The notes under the pieces were generated by a model. That model did not search any database. It saw only the letters and a list, made by a program, of their open reading frames with translations, and was not told where the DNA came from. The position numbers and the translations under genes were made by a program. A stretch of 64,000 nucleotides of DNA from positions 80,465 to 144,464 of the forward strand of contig NZ_BDCK01000041.1 of assembly GCF_001613465.1 (NCBI RefSeq), read 5' to 3'. Source of the stretch: Nocardia niwae NBRC 108934 = DSM 45340 (GTDB lineage Bacteria > Actinomycetota > Actinomycetes > Mycobacteriales > Mycobacteriaceae). The stretch's first letter is position 1. Each line of letters starts with the position of its first letter. Positions 51,577-60,617 of this stretch are shown here, piece by piece.

Positions 51577-52278
51577 TCATGCGGCGCGAACGGCCGGGAA
51601 CGGCTCCCACCGGTAGGTCGCGGCCACCGCACCGTGGAACAGCGCGAGGTCGACGGCGTCCAACATGGCTTGGCGCGGGCCCGAGCGCCCCAGCTGGGCG
51701 GCGGACACGGCCAGACGCAGCACACCGCCGCGACGAGCGGTGCGCCCGGCGCCCATGATCAGGGCGCGGCACCACCATGGCTCCGCGCGGAACCCCTCGC
51801 CGATGCCGTACACCCTGGACTTCTGCGCCGCGTTGCGCTCCAGGTCGACGATCGAGGTAAGGCCGAGCGCCAGCCGGAAACCGACCTCGGGCAGCGCATC
51901 CAACGCCCCCGTCGAGGCATCCCAGCGCGGGGCCGCGAACAGCCGGGTGCGCAGGTCGGCCTGCTCCAGCACCCGATCCGCGGCGGTCAGTCGCAACCGC
52001 GCCTCGTGCCGGGGCAGCGTGGCGAACTCGGCGCGCCGCCGCTTGGTGGCCGCCTGGTCGTAACCGTGCAGCACGATCGCGTCACCGCGAGCCCGCCTGC
52101 CGCGCAGCCAGGCCTGCGTCGCCGGATCTTCGAGCAACCGGTATTTGCCCTTCAGCCGCGGCGCGACCAGTAGCGAGAGCGGCACGCCGCGCCGGTCCAT
52201 CTCTTGGGCGAAGGCGATCGCCGCGTCTCTGGTGGTGTCCCTGATCCCGGAGATCGATACGACCAGCTCAGCGTTCAT
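51577..52278 (-). CDS. DUF2334 polysaccharide deacetylase-like protein
   Basis: 233 residues from ATG 52278 (MNAELVVSISGIRDTT). DUF2334 proteins share the distorted TIM barrel of polysaccharide deacetylases; typical here are VPLSLLVAPRLKGKYRL and DAIVLHGYDQ, the His-Gly being the recognisable metal-region motif. No signal peptide is seen. The substrate is unknown. The gene converges with gadB. Confidence 0.85.
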   Translation of the reverse strand: MNAELVVSISGIRDTTRDAAIAFAQEMDRRGVPLSLLVAPRLKGKYRLLEDPATQAWLRGRRARGDAIVLHGYDQAATKRRRAEFATLPRHEARLRLTAADRVLEQADLRTRLFAAPRWDASTGALDALPEVGFRLALGLTSIVDLERNAAQKSRVYGIGEGFRAEPWWCRALIMGAGRTARRGGVLRLAVSAAQLGRSGPRQAMLDAVDLALFHGAVAATYRWEPFPAVRAA

Positions 52279-52418
52279 GACCCTACGGTGCCAGCCGCAC
52301 GTGTCCGTGATGTGCAAACTGTATGACCAGGTGGCGAACTCTCCGCCACGGCTGCGCCGCGCGGTCACCCCGCGGCCGGCGCGCCGCCGCCATCAGCGGA
52401 CACGCGCGCCGGGCCGGT

Positions 52419-54587
52419 CTACGCGTCGGCGAGACCGACCGTATCCAGCACCCAGGCGTGCTCGAAGGCCACTTCCCGCCACTTCTCGTACCGCCCGCTG
52501 ACCCCGCCGTGGCCCGCGCTCATCTCCGTCTTCAGCAACAGCGGGGCGTCGCCGGTCGCGGTGGCGCGCAGCTTGGCGATCCACTTGGCGGGCTCGACGT
52601 AGAGCACCCGGGTGTCGTTCAGGCTGGTGATGGCCAGAATCGCCGGATAGTCCTTGGCTTCGACGTTCTCGTAGGGCGAGTAGGACTTCATGTACTCGTA
52701 GACGTCCTTGTCCGCCAGCGGGTTGCCCCACTCGTCCCACTCGATCACGGTCAGCGGGAGCGACGGATCGAGGATCGAGGTGAGCGGATCGACGAACGGC
52801 ACGTTCGCCAGGATGCCCGCGAACAGTTCGGGGGCCAGATTCGCCACTGTGCCGACCAGCAGTCCGCCCGCGCTGCCACCGTCGGCGACCATCCGGTCCG
52901 GGGCGGTGACCCCGGTGTCGACCAGATGCCGCGCGGCGGCCACGAAGTCGGTGAAGGTGTTCTTCTTGGTGAGCGTCTTGCCGTGCTCGTACCAGAGCCT
53001 GCCCATCTCGCCGCCGCCGCGCACGTGTGCCACCGCGAAGACCATGCCGCGATCCAGCAGCGACAGGCGGGCGACCGAGAAGGACGGGTCGATGCTCGCC
53101 TCGTAGGAGCCGTAGCCGTAGAGCAGCAGCGGCTTCGGCCCATCGGCTGTGGTCTTCTTCCGCACGAGCGAGATCGGGATCCGGGTGCCGTCCTCCGCGA
53201 CCGCCCAATCCCGGTGCTGCTCGTACTCGTTCGCATCGTAGCCGCCGAGCACCGGCTGCTCCTTGCGCAACAGCAGCTCACCGGTGGCCGGTACGTAGTC
53301 GAACACCTGCATCGGAGTGATGAACGAGGTCAGCCCGATGCGCAGGGTCGGCTGGGCCCATTCCGGGTTGGAGCCCACGCCGACGGCGAACAGTTCCAGG
53401 TCGAAGTCGAGTTCGCGCCGTTCGCCGTAGCCTGCGTCGGTCAGCGGCCACACCGCGATCCGGGTGAGCGCCTCGCGCCGGTAGCTGAGCACCAGGTGGT
53501 CGCGGAACGCGTCGATGTCCTCGAGCCGAACGTCCTCGCGATGGCCGATCAGCTGCGTGAGGTTCGACGGGTCGTCGACCGGCGCCTCGGCCAGCACGAA
53601 GTTCTCCGCCTTCACGCCGTCCACCACGTCGTTGTGCAGGATCAGAAAGCGATCCTCCCCGCCGATCACCGCGTGCTCGGCGGAGTACTCGACGCCCTCG
53701 CGGCGCGGCAGCAGCACCCGGAACTCGCCCTCGGGATCGTCGGACTCGAGCACCCAGCCCTCGCTGGTGATCTTGGAGCCGACCCAGATCATCAGGTATC
53801 TCTCCGAGCGGCTGGCGCCGATGCTCACCCAGTAGCGCTCATCGGGCTCGTGGAACACCTTGACGTCGGGATCGGTGCTGCCCAGCCGGTGCCGCCACAC
53901 CGTGTCGGGCCGCCACGACTCGTCGACGGTCTGATAGAAGACGTGGCTGCCGTCCAGCGACCAGGTCGCGCCCGGTGCGGTGCCCGCGATCTCGTCCCCG
54001 AGCGGTTCGCCGGTGCGCAGATCCTTGAAGCGCAGCACGTACCGTTCGTCGCCGACGTTGTCCACCGAGTAGGCGAGCAAAGTGCCGTCGTGGCTGATCG
54101 AGAACGCGCCGAGGGCGAAGAAATCGTGCCCTTCGGCCAGTTCGTTGCTGTCGAGCAGCACCTCTTCGCCCGGGACCTCGGTCTCGGCGCTCAACTGCGG
54201 CGGGGTCCACGCGTCGAGGCCCTCGGCGCCCTCGGCGATCGGGCAGCGGCAGTGCACGCCGTACTGCTTGCCCTCGAAGCTGCGCGAGTAGTACCAGTAG
54301 TCGCCCAGCCGGGTGGGCACCGACAGATCGGTCTCCTGGGTGCGCGCCTTGATCTCGTCGAAGATCGTCTCGCGCAGCGTGCTCAGGTGCTCGGTCTGCG
54401 CCTCGGTGTAGGCGTTCTCCGCCTCCAGATAGGCGATGACGTCGGGATTCTCCTTGTCCCGCAGCCACTCGTACTCATCGACGAAGACGTCGCCGTGGTG
54501 CACCCGCTCGGTGGGCACCGTCTCGGCGACCGGCGGCGTCACCGCGCCGCTACCCGTTTCGGAGATCGTTCCGCTGTCGAGAGCCAT
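52419..54587 (-). CDS. ptrB: oligopeptidase B (S9A prolyl oligopeptidase family)
   Basis: 722 residues from ATG 54587, 7 nt after -10 TAGGGT (54600 to 54595). N-terminal seven-bladed propeller (about 85-435) and C-terminal hydrolase domain. Catalytic triad: Ser of GGSAGG (about 571), Asp of SLNDTRV (about 659) and His of AGHGG (about 693). It cleaves short peptides after basic residues in the cytoplasm. M. tuberculosis carries the corresponding gene split in two; here it is intact. Confidence 0.94.
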   Translation of the reverse strand: MALDSGTISETGSGAVTPPVAETVPTERVHHGDVFVDEYEWLRDKENPDVIAYLEAENAYTEAQTEHLSTLRETIFDEIKARTQETDLSVPTRLGDYWYYSRSFEGKQYGVHCRCPIAEGAEGLDAWTPPQLSAETEVPGEEVLLDSNELAEGHDFFALGAFSISHDGTLLAYSVDNVGDERYVLRFKDLRTGEPLGDEIAGTAPGATWSLDGSHVFYQTVDESWRPDTVWRHRLGSTDPDVKVFHEPDERYWVSIGASRSERYLMIWVGSKITSEGWVLESDDPEGEFRVLLPRREGVEYSAEHAVIGGEDRFLILHNDVVDGVKAENFVLAEAPVDDPSNLTQLIGHREDVRLEDIDAFRDHLVLSYRREALTRIAVWPLTDAGYGERRELDFDLELFAVGVGSNPEWAQPTLRIGLTSFITPMQVFDYVPATGELLLRKEQPVLGGYDANEYEQHRDWAVAEDGTRIPISLVRKKTTADGPKPLLLYGYGSYEASIDPSFSVARLSLLDRGMVFAVAHVRGGGEMGRLWYEHGKTLTKKNTFTDFVAAARHLVDTGVTAPDRMVADGGSAGGLLVGTVANLAPELFAGILANVPFVDPLTSILDPSLPLTVIEWDEWGNPLADKDVYEYMKSYSPYENVEAKDYPAILAITSLNDTRVLYVEPAKWIAKLRATATGDAPLLLKTEMSAGHGGVSGRYEKWREVAFEHAWVLDTVGLADA

Positions 54588-54597
54588 GGCGTCCACC

Positions 54598-54969
54598 CTA
54601 CTGTTCGGCCGCCTCGCCGCCCGCCGCACGGATGATGCCGTCGAGCACGTCGCTGGTCCGGCGCAGGTCCCGCATCGCCTGATCGATCCTGGCGCGTTCC
54701 TCGGTGAGCTTGTCCACCAGGAACGGCGTCGCCCTGGCATTGGGCGTGCCGTCGACGTCATGGATGCACGGCAGCAGTTCACCGATCGTGTCGCTGTGCA
54801 GGCCGGCGGCGAACATCTCCTGAATGCGCCGGACCCGGTCGACCGCCGCGTCCGAATACTCGCGTTGCCCGCCGGAGGTCCGCTCCGAGCTCAACAGGTC
54901 CTTGCTCTCGTAGTACCGCAGCGACCGGACGCTGACGCCGGTCCGCTCGGCGAGTTCACCGATCCGCAC
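54598..54969 (-). CDS. MerR family regulator
   Basis: 123 residues from GTG 54969 (VRIGELAERTGVSVRSLRYYE), supported by an AAGGAG site; an in-frame ATG at 54990 lies inside the operator. N-terminal winged helix (1-70), then a dimerisation coiled coil (about 80-115) and a short tail. There are no cysteines arranged for metal sensing; the single Cys lies in ELLPCIHDVDG. It probably controls the divergent ene-reductase gene and itself through the shared operator. Confidence 0.88.
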   Translation of the reverse strand: MRIGELAERTGVSVRSLRYYESKDLLSSERTSGGQREYSDAAVDRVRRIQEMFAAGLHSDTIGELLPCIHDVDGTPNARATPFLVDKLTEERARIDQAMRDLRRTSDVLDGIIRAAGGEAAEQ

Positions 54970-54978
54970 AATCGCTCC

Positions 54979-55009
54979 TTGACCTGACATTGATGTCAGG
55001 TTTTACGGT
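54979..55009 (+). promoter_or_regulatory. MerR-type promoter with 19-bp spacer and palindromic operator
   Basis: -35 TTGACC (54979-54984) and -10 TACGGT (55004-55009) are separated by 19 bp, the overlong spacing typical of MerR activation. The spacer carries most of CCTGACATTGATGTCAGG (54983-55000), with perfect 8-bp arms. Transcription would start at or next to ATG 55016, giving a leaderless ene-reductase mRNA. Confidence 0.8.
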
Positions 55010-55015
55010 ACAGCC

Positions 55016-56104
55016 ATGCTGCTGTTGACCGAATACCGCAACCACCCGCTCGACCTGCCCAACCGGATCGTCATGTCACCGATGACCCGGTTGCGCTCGC
55101 TACCCGACGGGTCGCCGACCGATGACGTCGCCGACTACTACGCCCAGCGCGCGACGGCCGGGCTCATCGTCACCGAGGGCATCTGGCCGCATTCGACCGG
55201 CCAGAGCGAGGCGTGGGTGCCGGGATTGCAGACACCCGCGCATGTCGCGGCGTGGCGGCGGGTCACCGAGGCCGTGCACGCACGCGGCGGACGGATCTTC
55301 GCGCAGCTCATGCACGGCGGGCGCAAAGGCCACCCGCTCGCCCGGATCGACGGTTCCTGGCCCGCCGGACCGTCGGCGGTGGTGGACGACGATCGGGTAC
55401 ACCTGATCGACGGCGGCAAAGCCGATCCGATCACGCCCGCCGTGCTCGACCGCGCAGGTATCGAGGCCATCGTGGAGCACTACGCCGCTGCCGCGCGCAA
55501 TGCCATGGCCGCGGGCTTCGACGGTGTCGAGATCCACGCCGCCAACAGCTATCTGCCACACCAGTTCCTCGCCGACAACACCAATCTGCGCGACGACGAG
55601 TACGGCGGTTCGATCGTCAACCGCATGCGGCTGCCCTTGACGGTGGTGGACGCGGTGACCGAGGCGGTCGGCCCCGAACGCACCGCGATCCGGCTCTCGC
55701 CGGGGAACCCTCAGTTCAACATGTCCGAGGCCGACCCGGCTCCGCTCTACCGCGCCCTCGTCACCGAACTCGACCGGCGCGACCTCACCTACCTGCACCT
55801 CACCGACAACGACCACTATCACGCGCTGCACGACCTGCGCCCACGCTGGAGCGGCACGCTGATCGCGAACATCGGCGAGAACCGCGAACCGACCACGGCG
55901 GCGGGCGCCGAACAGGTACTGCACGCCGGCCTCGCGGACTTGGTCTCCTTCGGCCGCCCGTTCATCGCCAATCCCGATCTGGTGCACCGCATCCGCTACG
56001 ACCTGCCGCTGGCCCCCATTCGCGAAGAATTCCTGTACGGCCGCACCGCCGAGGGCTACAGCGACTACCCGAGCTGGACGGCAGCCGAATTGGTGCGCGA
56101 CTGA
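55016..56104 (+). CDS. old yellow enzyme family alkene reductase
   Basis: 362 residues, an FMN TIM-barrel. Substrate-binding His174 and Asn177 are in IHAANSYLPHQFL; FMN-binding regions include QLMHGGR and SFGRPFIANPDLV. It reduces activated C=C bonds, for example in quinones, enals or nitro compounds, with NAD(P)H. It is divergent from the MerR gene and controlled by the operator at 54979-55009, so induction by a reactive electrophile is plausible. Confidence 0.93.
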   Translation: MLLLTEYRNHPLDLPNRIVMSPMTRLRSLPDGSPTDDVADYYAQRATAGLIVTEGIWPHSTGQSEAWVPGLQTPAHVAAWRRVTEAVHARGGRIFAQLMHGGRKGHPLARIDGSWPAGPSAVVDDDRVHLIDGGKADPITPAVLDRAGIEAIVEHYAAAARNAMAAGFDGVEIHAANSYLPHQFLADNTNLRDDEYGGSIVNRMRLPLTVVDAVTEAVGPERTAIRLSPGNPQFNMSEADPAPLYRALVTELDRRDLTYLHLTDNDHYHALHDLRPRWSGTLIANIGENREPTTAAGAEQVLHAGLADLVSFGRPFIANPDLVHRIRYDLPLAPIREEFLYGRTAEGYSDYPSWTAAELVRD

Positions 56105-56409
56105 CTCGTCGCCACAGGGAACGCGGGCACAGCCGATTCATCGCGTCCCGCGAATACCCGAGAGGCCGAACCCGCTCGGGGCCGCCGAGCGATCGCTGAG
56201 ATTCCCTTCTGCCGCCCGGGTTCGAGCGGTCGGCACGCGGTTGCCCGGCTTCCAGCGGTTCGCGAGTTTCGCCACGCTCGGCTGGGGGATCGCAGCCGAG
56301 CGCTCGCGGAGGCACCTGGTGAACTCGCCGACCGATGACGCCTTGCGCCATGGTCGGCCACTATGTCCCGAAGTGCACAAGGGCATTCATTCGATGATCG
56401 GCGACGAGC
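56105..56409. other. gene-free region between ene-reductase and HIT gene
   Basis: About 300 nt between convergent genes. A partial copy of the intergenic repeat (reverse complement GCCTCTC-GGGTATTC, about 56153-56168) is present. No terminator with a long perfect stem and no supported gene is visible. Confidence 0.4.
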
Positions 56410-56832
56410 TCAGACGCCCAGCGCGCCCCGGATCGAGGCGGCCAGATAGTCCAAATCCTCCCTTCGCGGACTGGTCGGACGGCCACGCAAGCCGAACCCG
56501 TCACCCGCAGTACGCGGGATCACGTGCAGGTGCACGTGAAACACCTCTTGCCCGGCGGTCACACCGTCCGCCAGAAAGAAATTCACCCCGTCACACCCCA
56601 CCTCGCTGGTCCGCAGCGCCGCCGCCAACCGCTGCCCAACTTGGAACAGTTTCCCCCCGACCACCGGATCCAGCTCCGCCAGACTGCGCGCCGCCACCTT
56701 CGGCACCACCAGCAGATGCCCCGGAGTCATCGGCCGAATGTCCATGAACGCCAGAACATCGTCGTCCTCGTAGACCTTGCTCGACGGCGCCCGCCCGGCG
56801 ACGATATCGGCGAAAATCGTGTACGGATTCAC
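56410..56832 (-). CDS. HIT family protein
   Basis: 140 residues from GTG 56832, 7 nt after -10 TAGGCT (56845 to 56840), so leaderless. Histidine-triad motif HVHLHVIPR near residue 98. HIT proteins are nucleotide hydrolases or transferases acting on nucleoside phosphoramidates or dinucleotides. This is the Hint-like class. A second HIT gene lies at 63529. Confidence 0.92.
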   Translation of the reverse strand: MNPYTIFADIVAGRAPSSKVYEDDDVLAFMDIRPMTPGHLLVVPKVAARSLAELDPVVGGKLFQVGQRLAAALRTSEVGCDGVNFFLADGVTAGQEVFHVHLHVIPRTAGDGFGLRGRPTSPRREDLDYLAASIRGALGV

Positions 56833-56850
56833 GACCCGCAGCCTATGCGG

Positions 56851-57078
56851 TCAGCTGTCGTGTTCCGCGACACGCACGCCGTCACATCGGGCCATCGTGG
56901 CAAGAATCTGTCGACGCCGTTGATCCGGTTCTTTCGCGAAGTGCCATCGTCGCTGGCCAGGTAGACACAAGCCACGAACCAAAGTTCGTGCGCGGTCGAG
57001 TTGCCGAGCGGGCACGAGGGCAGCGCGTATGTAGCGGTCGCGGCGTATCGACTCGTCTACGAAGGCGTGAATGGGCAC
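56851..57078 (-). CDS. truncated DUF3800-like protein (75 aa)
   Basis: 75 residues from GTG 57078, directly after a -10 TATCGT (57090 to 57085), so a leaderless transcript is possible. The sequence HAFVDESIRRDRYIRAALV and GQRRWHFAKEP resembles the N-terminus of actinobacterial DUF3800-like proteins of about 200 residues, which start with VDES and have a conserved HF-x-K/Q-E. The usual C-terminal two thirds are missing: the frame ends at 56851 just before the HIT gene. It looks like a gene remnant, though still possibly expressed. Confidence 0.5.
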   Translation of the reverse strand: MPIHAFVDESIRRDRYIRAALVPARQLDRARTLVRGLCLPGQRRWHFAKEPDQRRRQILATMARCDGVRVAEHDS

Positions 57079-57142
57079 CGACGGACGATACCGGCCGCCT
57101 GTCCGGCCGACGAACGATTTCGTCGCGAAAGGCTCAGTCCCG

Positions 57143-58564
57143 CTACAGGATCGGCGACGGCGTGTACCGAGCCGCGTCGGGATACCGGTCGACCAGTTTC
57201 TGCACTTGGCCGATCACGTCGCCGACCTGCGCTTCGGCCGCACCGACGAAGGCCGACTTGTCGGCCAATGCCGCGTCGAGGGCAGCGCGGTCGAGGGGAA
57301 GGCGGGTGTCGGCGGCGAGGCGGTCGAGGAGGTCGGGTTCGCGACCCTGCTCGCGCATGGCCAGGGCGACCGCGACGGCGTGCTCCTTGATCACCTCGTG
57401 CGCGGTCTCGCGGCCCACGCCGACCCGGACGGCGGCCATGAGGATGCGGGTGGTGGCGAGGAAGGGCAGGTACCGGTCGAGTTCGCGGGCGATCACCGCC
57501 GGATAGGCGCCGAACTCGGCGAGCACGGTGAGGAAGGTCTCCATCATCCCATCGATGGCGAAGAACGCGTCCGGCAGCGCGACGCGCCGGACCACCGAGC
57601 AGAACACATCGCCCTCGTTCCACTGCGCGCCCGCCAGCTCGGCGGCCATCGAGGCGTAACCGCGCAGCACCACTTGCAAGCCGTTGACCCGCTCGCAGGA
57701 GCGGGTGTTCATCTTGTGCGGCATCGCCGAGCTGCCCACCTGCCCGGGCTGGAAACCCTCGGTGACCAGCTCGTGCCCGGCCATCAGCCGGATGGTGTGC
57801 GCGAACGAGGACGGGCCCGCGCCCACCTGCACCAGCGTGGAGAGCACGTCGTGATCCAGCGAGCGCGGGTAGACCTGGCCCACGCTGGTGAGCACGGTCG
57901 CGAAACCCAGATGCCGGGCCACCTGCTGCTCCAGCCGGGCGAGCTTGGCCGGGTCGCCGCCGAGCAGGTCGAGCATGTCCTGCGCGGTGCCCATCGGGCC
58001 CTTGATCCCGCGCAGCGGATAGCGGTCGATCAGTTCGCGCAGCCGGGCCAGCGCGATCAGCAATTCGTCGGCGGCGGAAGCGAACCGCTTGCCGAGCGTG
58101 GTGGCTTGCGCCGCGACATTGTGCGAACGGCCCGCCATGACGAGAGCCTGATATTCGGCGGCGCGCTCGGCCAGGCGCGCGACGATCGCGACGCCGTGCG
58201 CGTGCACATGCTCGAGCGAGAGCCGGATCTGCAGCTGCTCCACGTTCTCGGTGAGGTCACGGCTGGTCATGCCCTTGTGCACGTGCTCGTGCCCGGCCAG
58301 CGCGTTGAACTCCTCGATGCGCGCCTTCACGTCGTGCCGGGTGACCCGCTCGCGTTCGGCGATGGAGGCGAGGTCTACCTCGTCGAGCACCCGCTCGTAG
58401 TCGGCGACGACCCCGTCGGGCACGTCGACGCCCAGCTCCGCCTGGGCGCGCAGCACCTCCAGCCACAGCCGCCGCTCGAGCACGACCTTGTGCTCCGGCG
58501 ACCACAGGTGCACCAGCTCGGGACTGGCGTAACGGGTGGCGAGGACATTGGGGACGAGGCTCAC
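57143..58564 (-). CDS. purB: adenylosuccinate lyase
   Basis: 473 residues. PurB cleaves SAICAR to AICAR and adenylosuccinate to AMP. Fumarase/aspartase superfamily signature SSAMPHKMN near residue 285; further conserved are GMTSRDLTEN and GRSHNVAAQATTLGKR. GTG 58564 has a -10 TAGACT (58578 to 58573) 8 nt upstream. purC, next to purB in many relatives, is not present here. Confidence 0.96.
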   Translation of the reverse strand: MSLVPNVLATRYASPELVHLWSPEHKVVLERRLWLEVLRAQAELGVDVPDGVVADYERVLDEVDLASIAERERVTRHDVKARIEEFNALAGHEHVHKGMTSRDLTENVEQLQIRLSLEHVHAHGVAIVARLAERAAEYQALVMAGRSHNVAAQATTLGKRFASAADELLIALARLRELIDRYPLRGIKGPMGTAQDMLDLLGGDPAKLARLEQQVARHLGFATVLTSVGQVYPRSLDHDVLSTLVQVGAGPSSFAHTIRLMAGHELVTEGFQPGQVGSSAMPHKMNTRSCERVNGLQVVLRGYASMAAELAGAQWNEGDVFCSVVRRVALPDAFFAIDGMMETFLTVLAEFGAYPAVIARELDRYLPFLATTRILMAAVRVGVGRETAHEVIKEHAVAVALAMREQGREPDLLDRLAADTRLPLDRAALDAALADKSAFVGAAEAQVGDVIGQVQKLVDRYPDAARYTPSPIL

Positions 58565-58570
58565 GTCCGG

Positions 58571-59266
58571 TCAGTCTAGTGCTCGGTAACGATCCACTTG
58601 CTGGGGCGTCGCGCGCACGGGGCCGTCCGTGGTCATGTAGGCCGCCTCCGGGGTCGTGCCCCGCGCCGGGGGCGCGACGATGTCGATCACTTCCAGCAGC
58701 GCGCCGCGGGCCATCCGCCGCGGTTCCGGATCCATCTCGGTGAGCGCGGCGACCACGGCGCCGTCCACCACCGCGACCAGCCTGCGCAGCTGCTCCGGCC
58801 GCACCATCCGGTCGGAGCGGCGCAGTACGTCGGCCAGCAGTTCGTCCAGCTGAGCGCGCAGCCGCAGCTGGACTTCGCGCAGCTCCGGGTGCCGCGCCGA
58901 GGCGACCGAACGCTCGTAGCGCGCGATGAGCTGCCCGCGGGCGCCTTCGTCGGGCCCGTCGCTGCCCACCAGCAGATCGAGCACCAGGTCCACGGTGGCC
59001 TCCGCGCCGCGGCGGCGGTGGCTGACCTCGCCGACCCGCCTGCGCATCGCGTCCAGCTCGGCATTGCCGCTGAACTCGACCGCCCGCGCGATGAGGTCGT
59101 CCAGGGATTCGAAGTAGTAGGTGGTCGACGCCAGAGGCAGATCAGCGCGCGTCGCAACCGAACGGTGCCGCACCGCCTCGAATCCGCCTTCGAGCAGAAG
59201 CTCGGCAGCGGCGGCTATCAAAGCCTGGCGACGCCGTTCGCCTTTCGGGGTCGTCGCGGTGATCAC
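58571..59266 (-). CDS. TetR family regulator
   Basis: 231 residues from GTG 59266. N-terminal helix-turn-helix (about 10-56): RRQALIAAAAELLLEGGFEAVRHRSVATRADLP, split over the three helices, then STTYYFESLDDLI. The ligand-binding domain ends with an extended polar tail (THR/PRO-rich, 205-231). Its target is unknown; its stop lies 6 nt before purB, whose promoter overlaps its 3' end. Confidence 0.88.
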   Translation of the reverse strand: MITATTPKGERRRQALIAAAAELLLEGGFEAVRHRSVATRADLPLASTTYYFESLDDLIARAVEFSGNAELDAMRRRVGEVSHRRRGAEATVDLVLDLLVGSDGPDEGARGQLIARYERSVASARHPELREVQLRLRAQLDELLADVLRRSDRMVRPEQLRRLVAVVDGAVVAALTEMDPEPRRMARGALLEVIDIVAPPARGTTPEAAYMTTDGPVRATPQQVDRYRALD

Positions 59267-59394
59267 CGTGCCATCGTGCCAGTCGTCATCAGTTCTTCCA
59301 GGGGAAATCAGCGAGGAAAAGCAACCATCGTTGTTTTACCGCATCCGCGCGCCCAGGGTGCCGAACTGCGGAAAGTTCTTGCCGGGCAGGTTTT

Positions 59395-60564
59395 TCACAC
59401 CGCCAGATAGTGCCCTAGACGCAGCAGCGCCGCCTCGATGTCCGCGGTGGCTCCGGCGAACGAGAAGCGGACCGTGCGGTGCCCGTTCACGGTGTCGAAA
59501 TCCACCCCCGGTGCGAGCGCGACACCGGTGTGGTGCAGCACGTCGGCGCACCAGGCGCGGGAGTCGTCGGTGAGGTGGCCGATGTCGGCGTAGGCGTAGA
59601 AGGCGCCGTCGGCCGGGGCGAGGTCGGTGATGCCCAGTTTCGGCAGCCCGTCCAGCAGCAATCGCCGGTTCACCGCGTACCGCCGGACGTGCCCGTCGAG
59701 TTCCTCCTTGGCCTCCGCCCCGAACGCGTGCAGCGCGGCGTACTGCGAGATGGCGGGCGGGCAGACGGTCAGGTTCGAGGCCAGCCGCTGCAACGCGGGG
59801 CGCAGCCCGCTCGGCACCAGCATCCAGCCCAGCCGCCAGCCGGTCATGGAGAAGTATTTGGAGACCGAGCCGATCACCACCGATTCCCGCGAGGTCTCCC
59901 AGGCCGAGGAGGTCGCGTTGTCGGCGCCCGCGCTGTCGTAGGTGATGCCGTGGTAGATCTCGTCGGAGATCAGCAGTGTGCCGTGCTCCTCGCACCACCG
60001 GGCCAGTGCGGCGAGTTCCGCGGGGGCGATCATGGTGCCGGTCGGGTTGGCGGGGCTGGCCACCACCAGACCGGCGGGCGGCTCGGGAAGGGCTTCGAGC
60101 ATGGCGACGGTGGGCTGGAATCTGGTCTGGGCGCCACAGTCCAGCTCCAGCACGCGGCAGCCGAGCGCGGTGAGCGTGTTCCGATAGGCGGGATAACCGG
60201 GACGCGCGACCACGACGGTGTCCCCAGGGTCGAACGCGGCGAGGAAGATCAGCGAGAACGCGCCGGAGGAGCCGGTCGTCACGACCACGTCGTCCGGATG
60301 GACCTGGTAACCATAGGTCTCGCGATGGTGTTCGGCGATCGCTTCGCGTATCGCCAGGATGCCGAAAGTCTCTGTGTAACCCAGCAATTCGGACTGAATG
60401 GCCAGTTCGGTCGCGCGCAGCACCGGCGCGGGCGCGGGCGTCGACGGTTGTCCCGCCGCGAGCACGAGTACATCACCGTGGGTCCGGGCGCGTTCCGCGG
60501 CGGCTTTCCAGACATCCATCACGTAGAAAGGTGGAATGGTCGACCGGCGAGATTCTCTGGACAC
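59395..60564 (-). CDS. class I/II PLP-dependent aminotransferase
   Basis: 389 residues. GTG 60564 is 7 nt after -10 TACCGT (60577 to 60572). Fold type I enzyme with PLP Lys (about 236) in GSVSKYFSMTGWRLGW; ASPANPTGTMI and SDEIYHGITY are the conserved cofactor segments; C-terminal Arg in RTVRFSF binds the substrate carboxylate. The substrate amino acid cannot be assigned from sequence. It is divergent from the M23 peptidase gene. Confidence 0.9.
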   Translation of the reverse strand: MSRESRRSTIPPFYVMDVWKAAAERARTHGDVLVLAAGQPSTPAPAPVLRATELAIQSELLGYTETFGILAIREAIAEHHRETYGYQVHPDDVVVTTGSSGAFSLIFLAAFDPGDTVVVARPGYPAYRNTLTALGCRVLELDCGAQTRFQPTVAMLEALPEPPAGLVVASPANPTGTMIAPAELAALARWCEEHGTLLISDEIYHGITYDSAGADNATSSAWETSRESVVIGSVSKYFSMTGWRLGWMLVPSGLRPALQRLASNLTVCPPAISQYAALHAFGAEAKEELDGHVRRYAVNRRLLLDGLPKLGITDLAPADGAFYAYADIGHLTDDSRAWCADVLHHTGVALAPGVDFDTVNGHRTVRFSFAGATADIEAALLRLGHYLAV

Positions 60565-60617
60565 TCGACAGACGGTAGAGCACGCTTCTCCGCACGGTCG
60601 CGGTTATGGTCTACCCG

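Noticed and set aside
56138..56386. 82-codon minus-strand frame between ene-reductase and HIT genes
   Set aside because: Poor composition, no start signal; the region contains a partial intergenic repeat instead.
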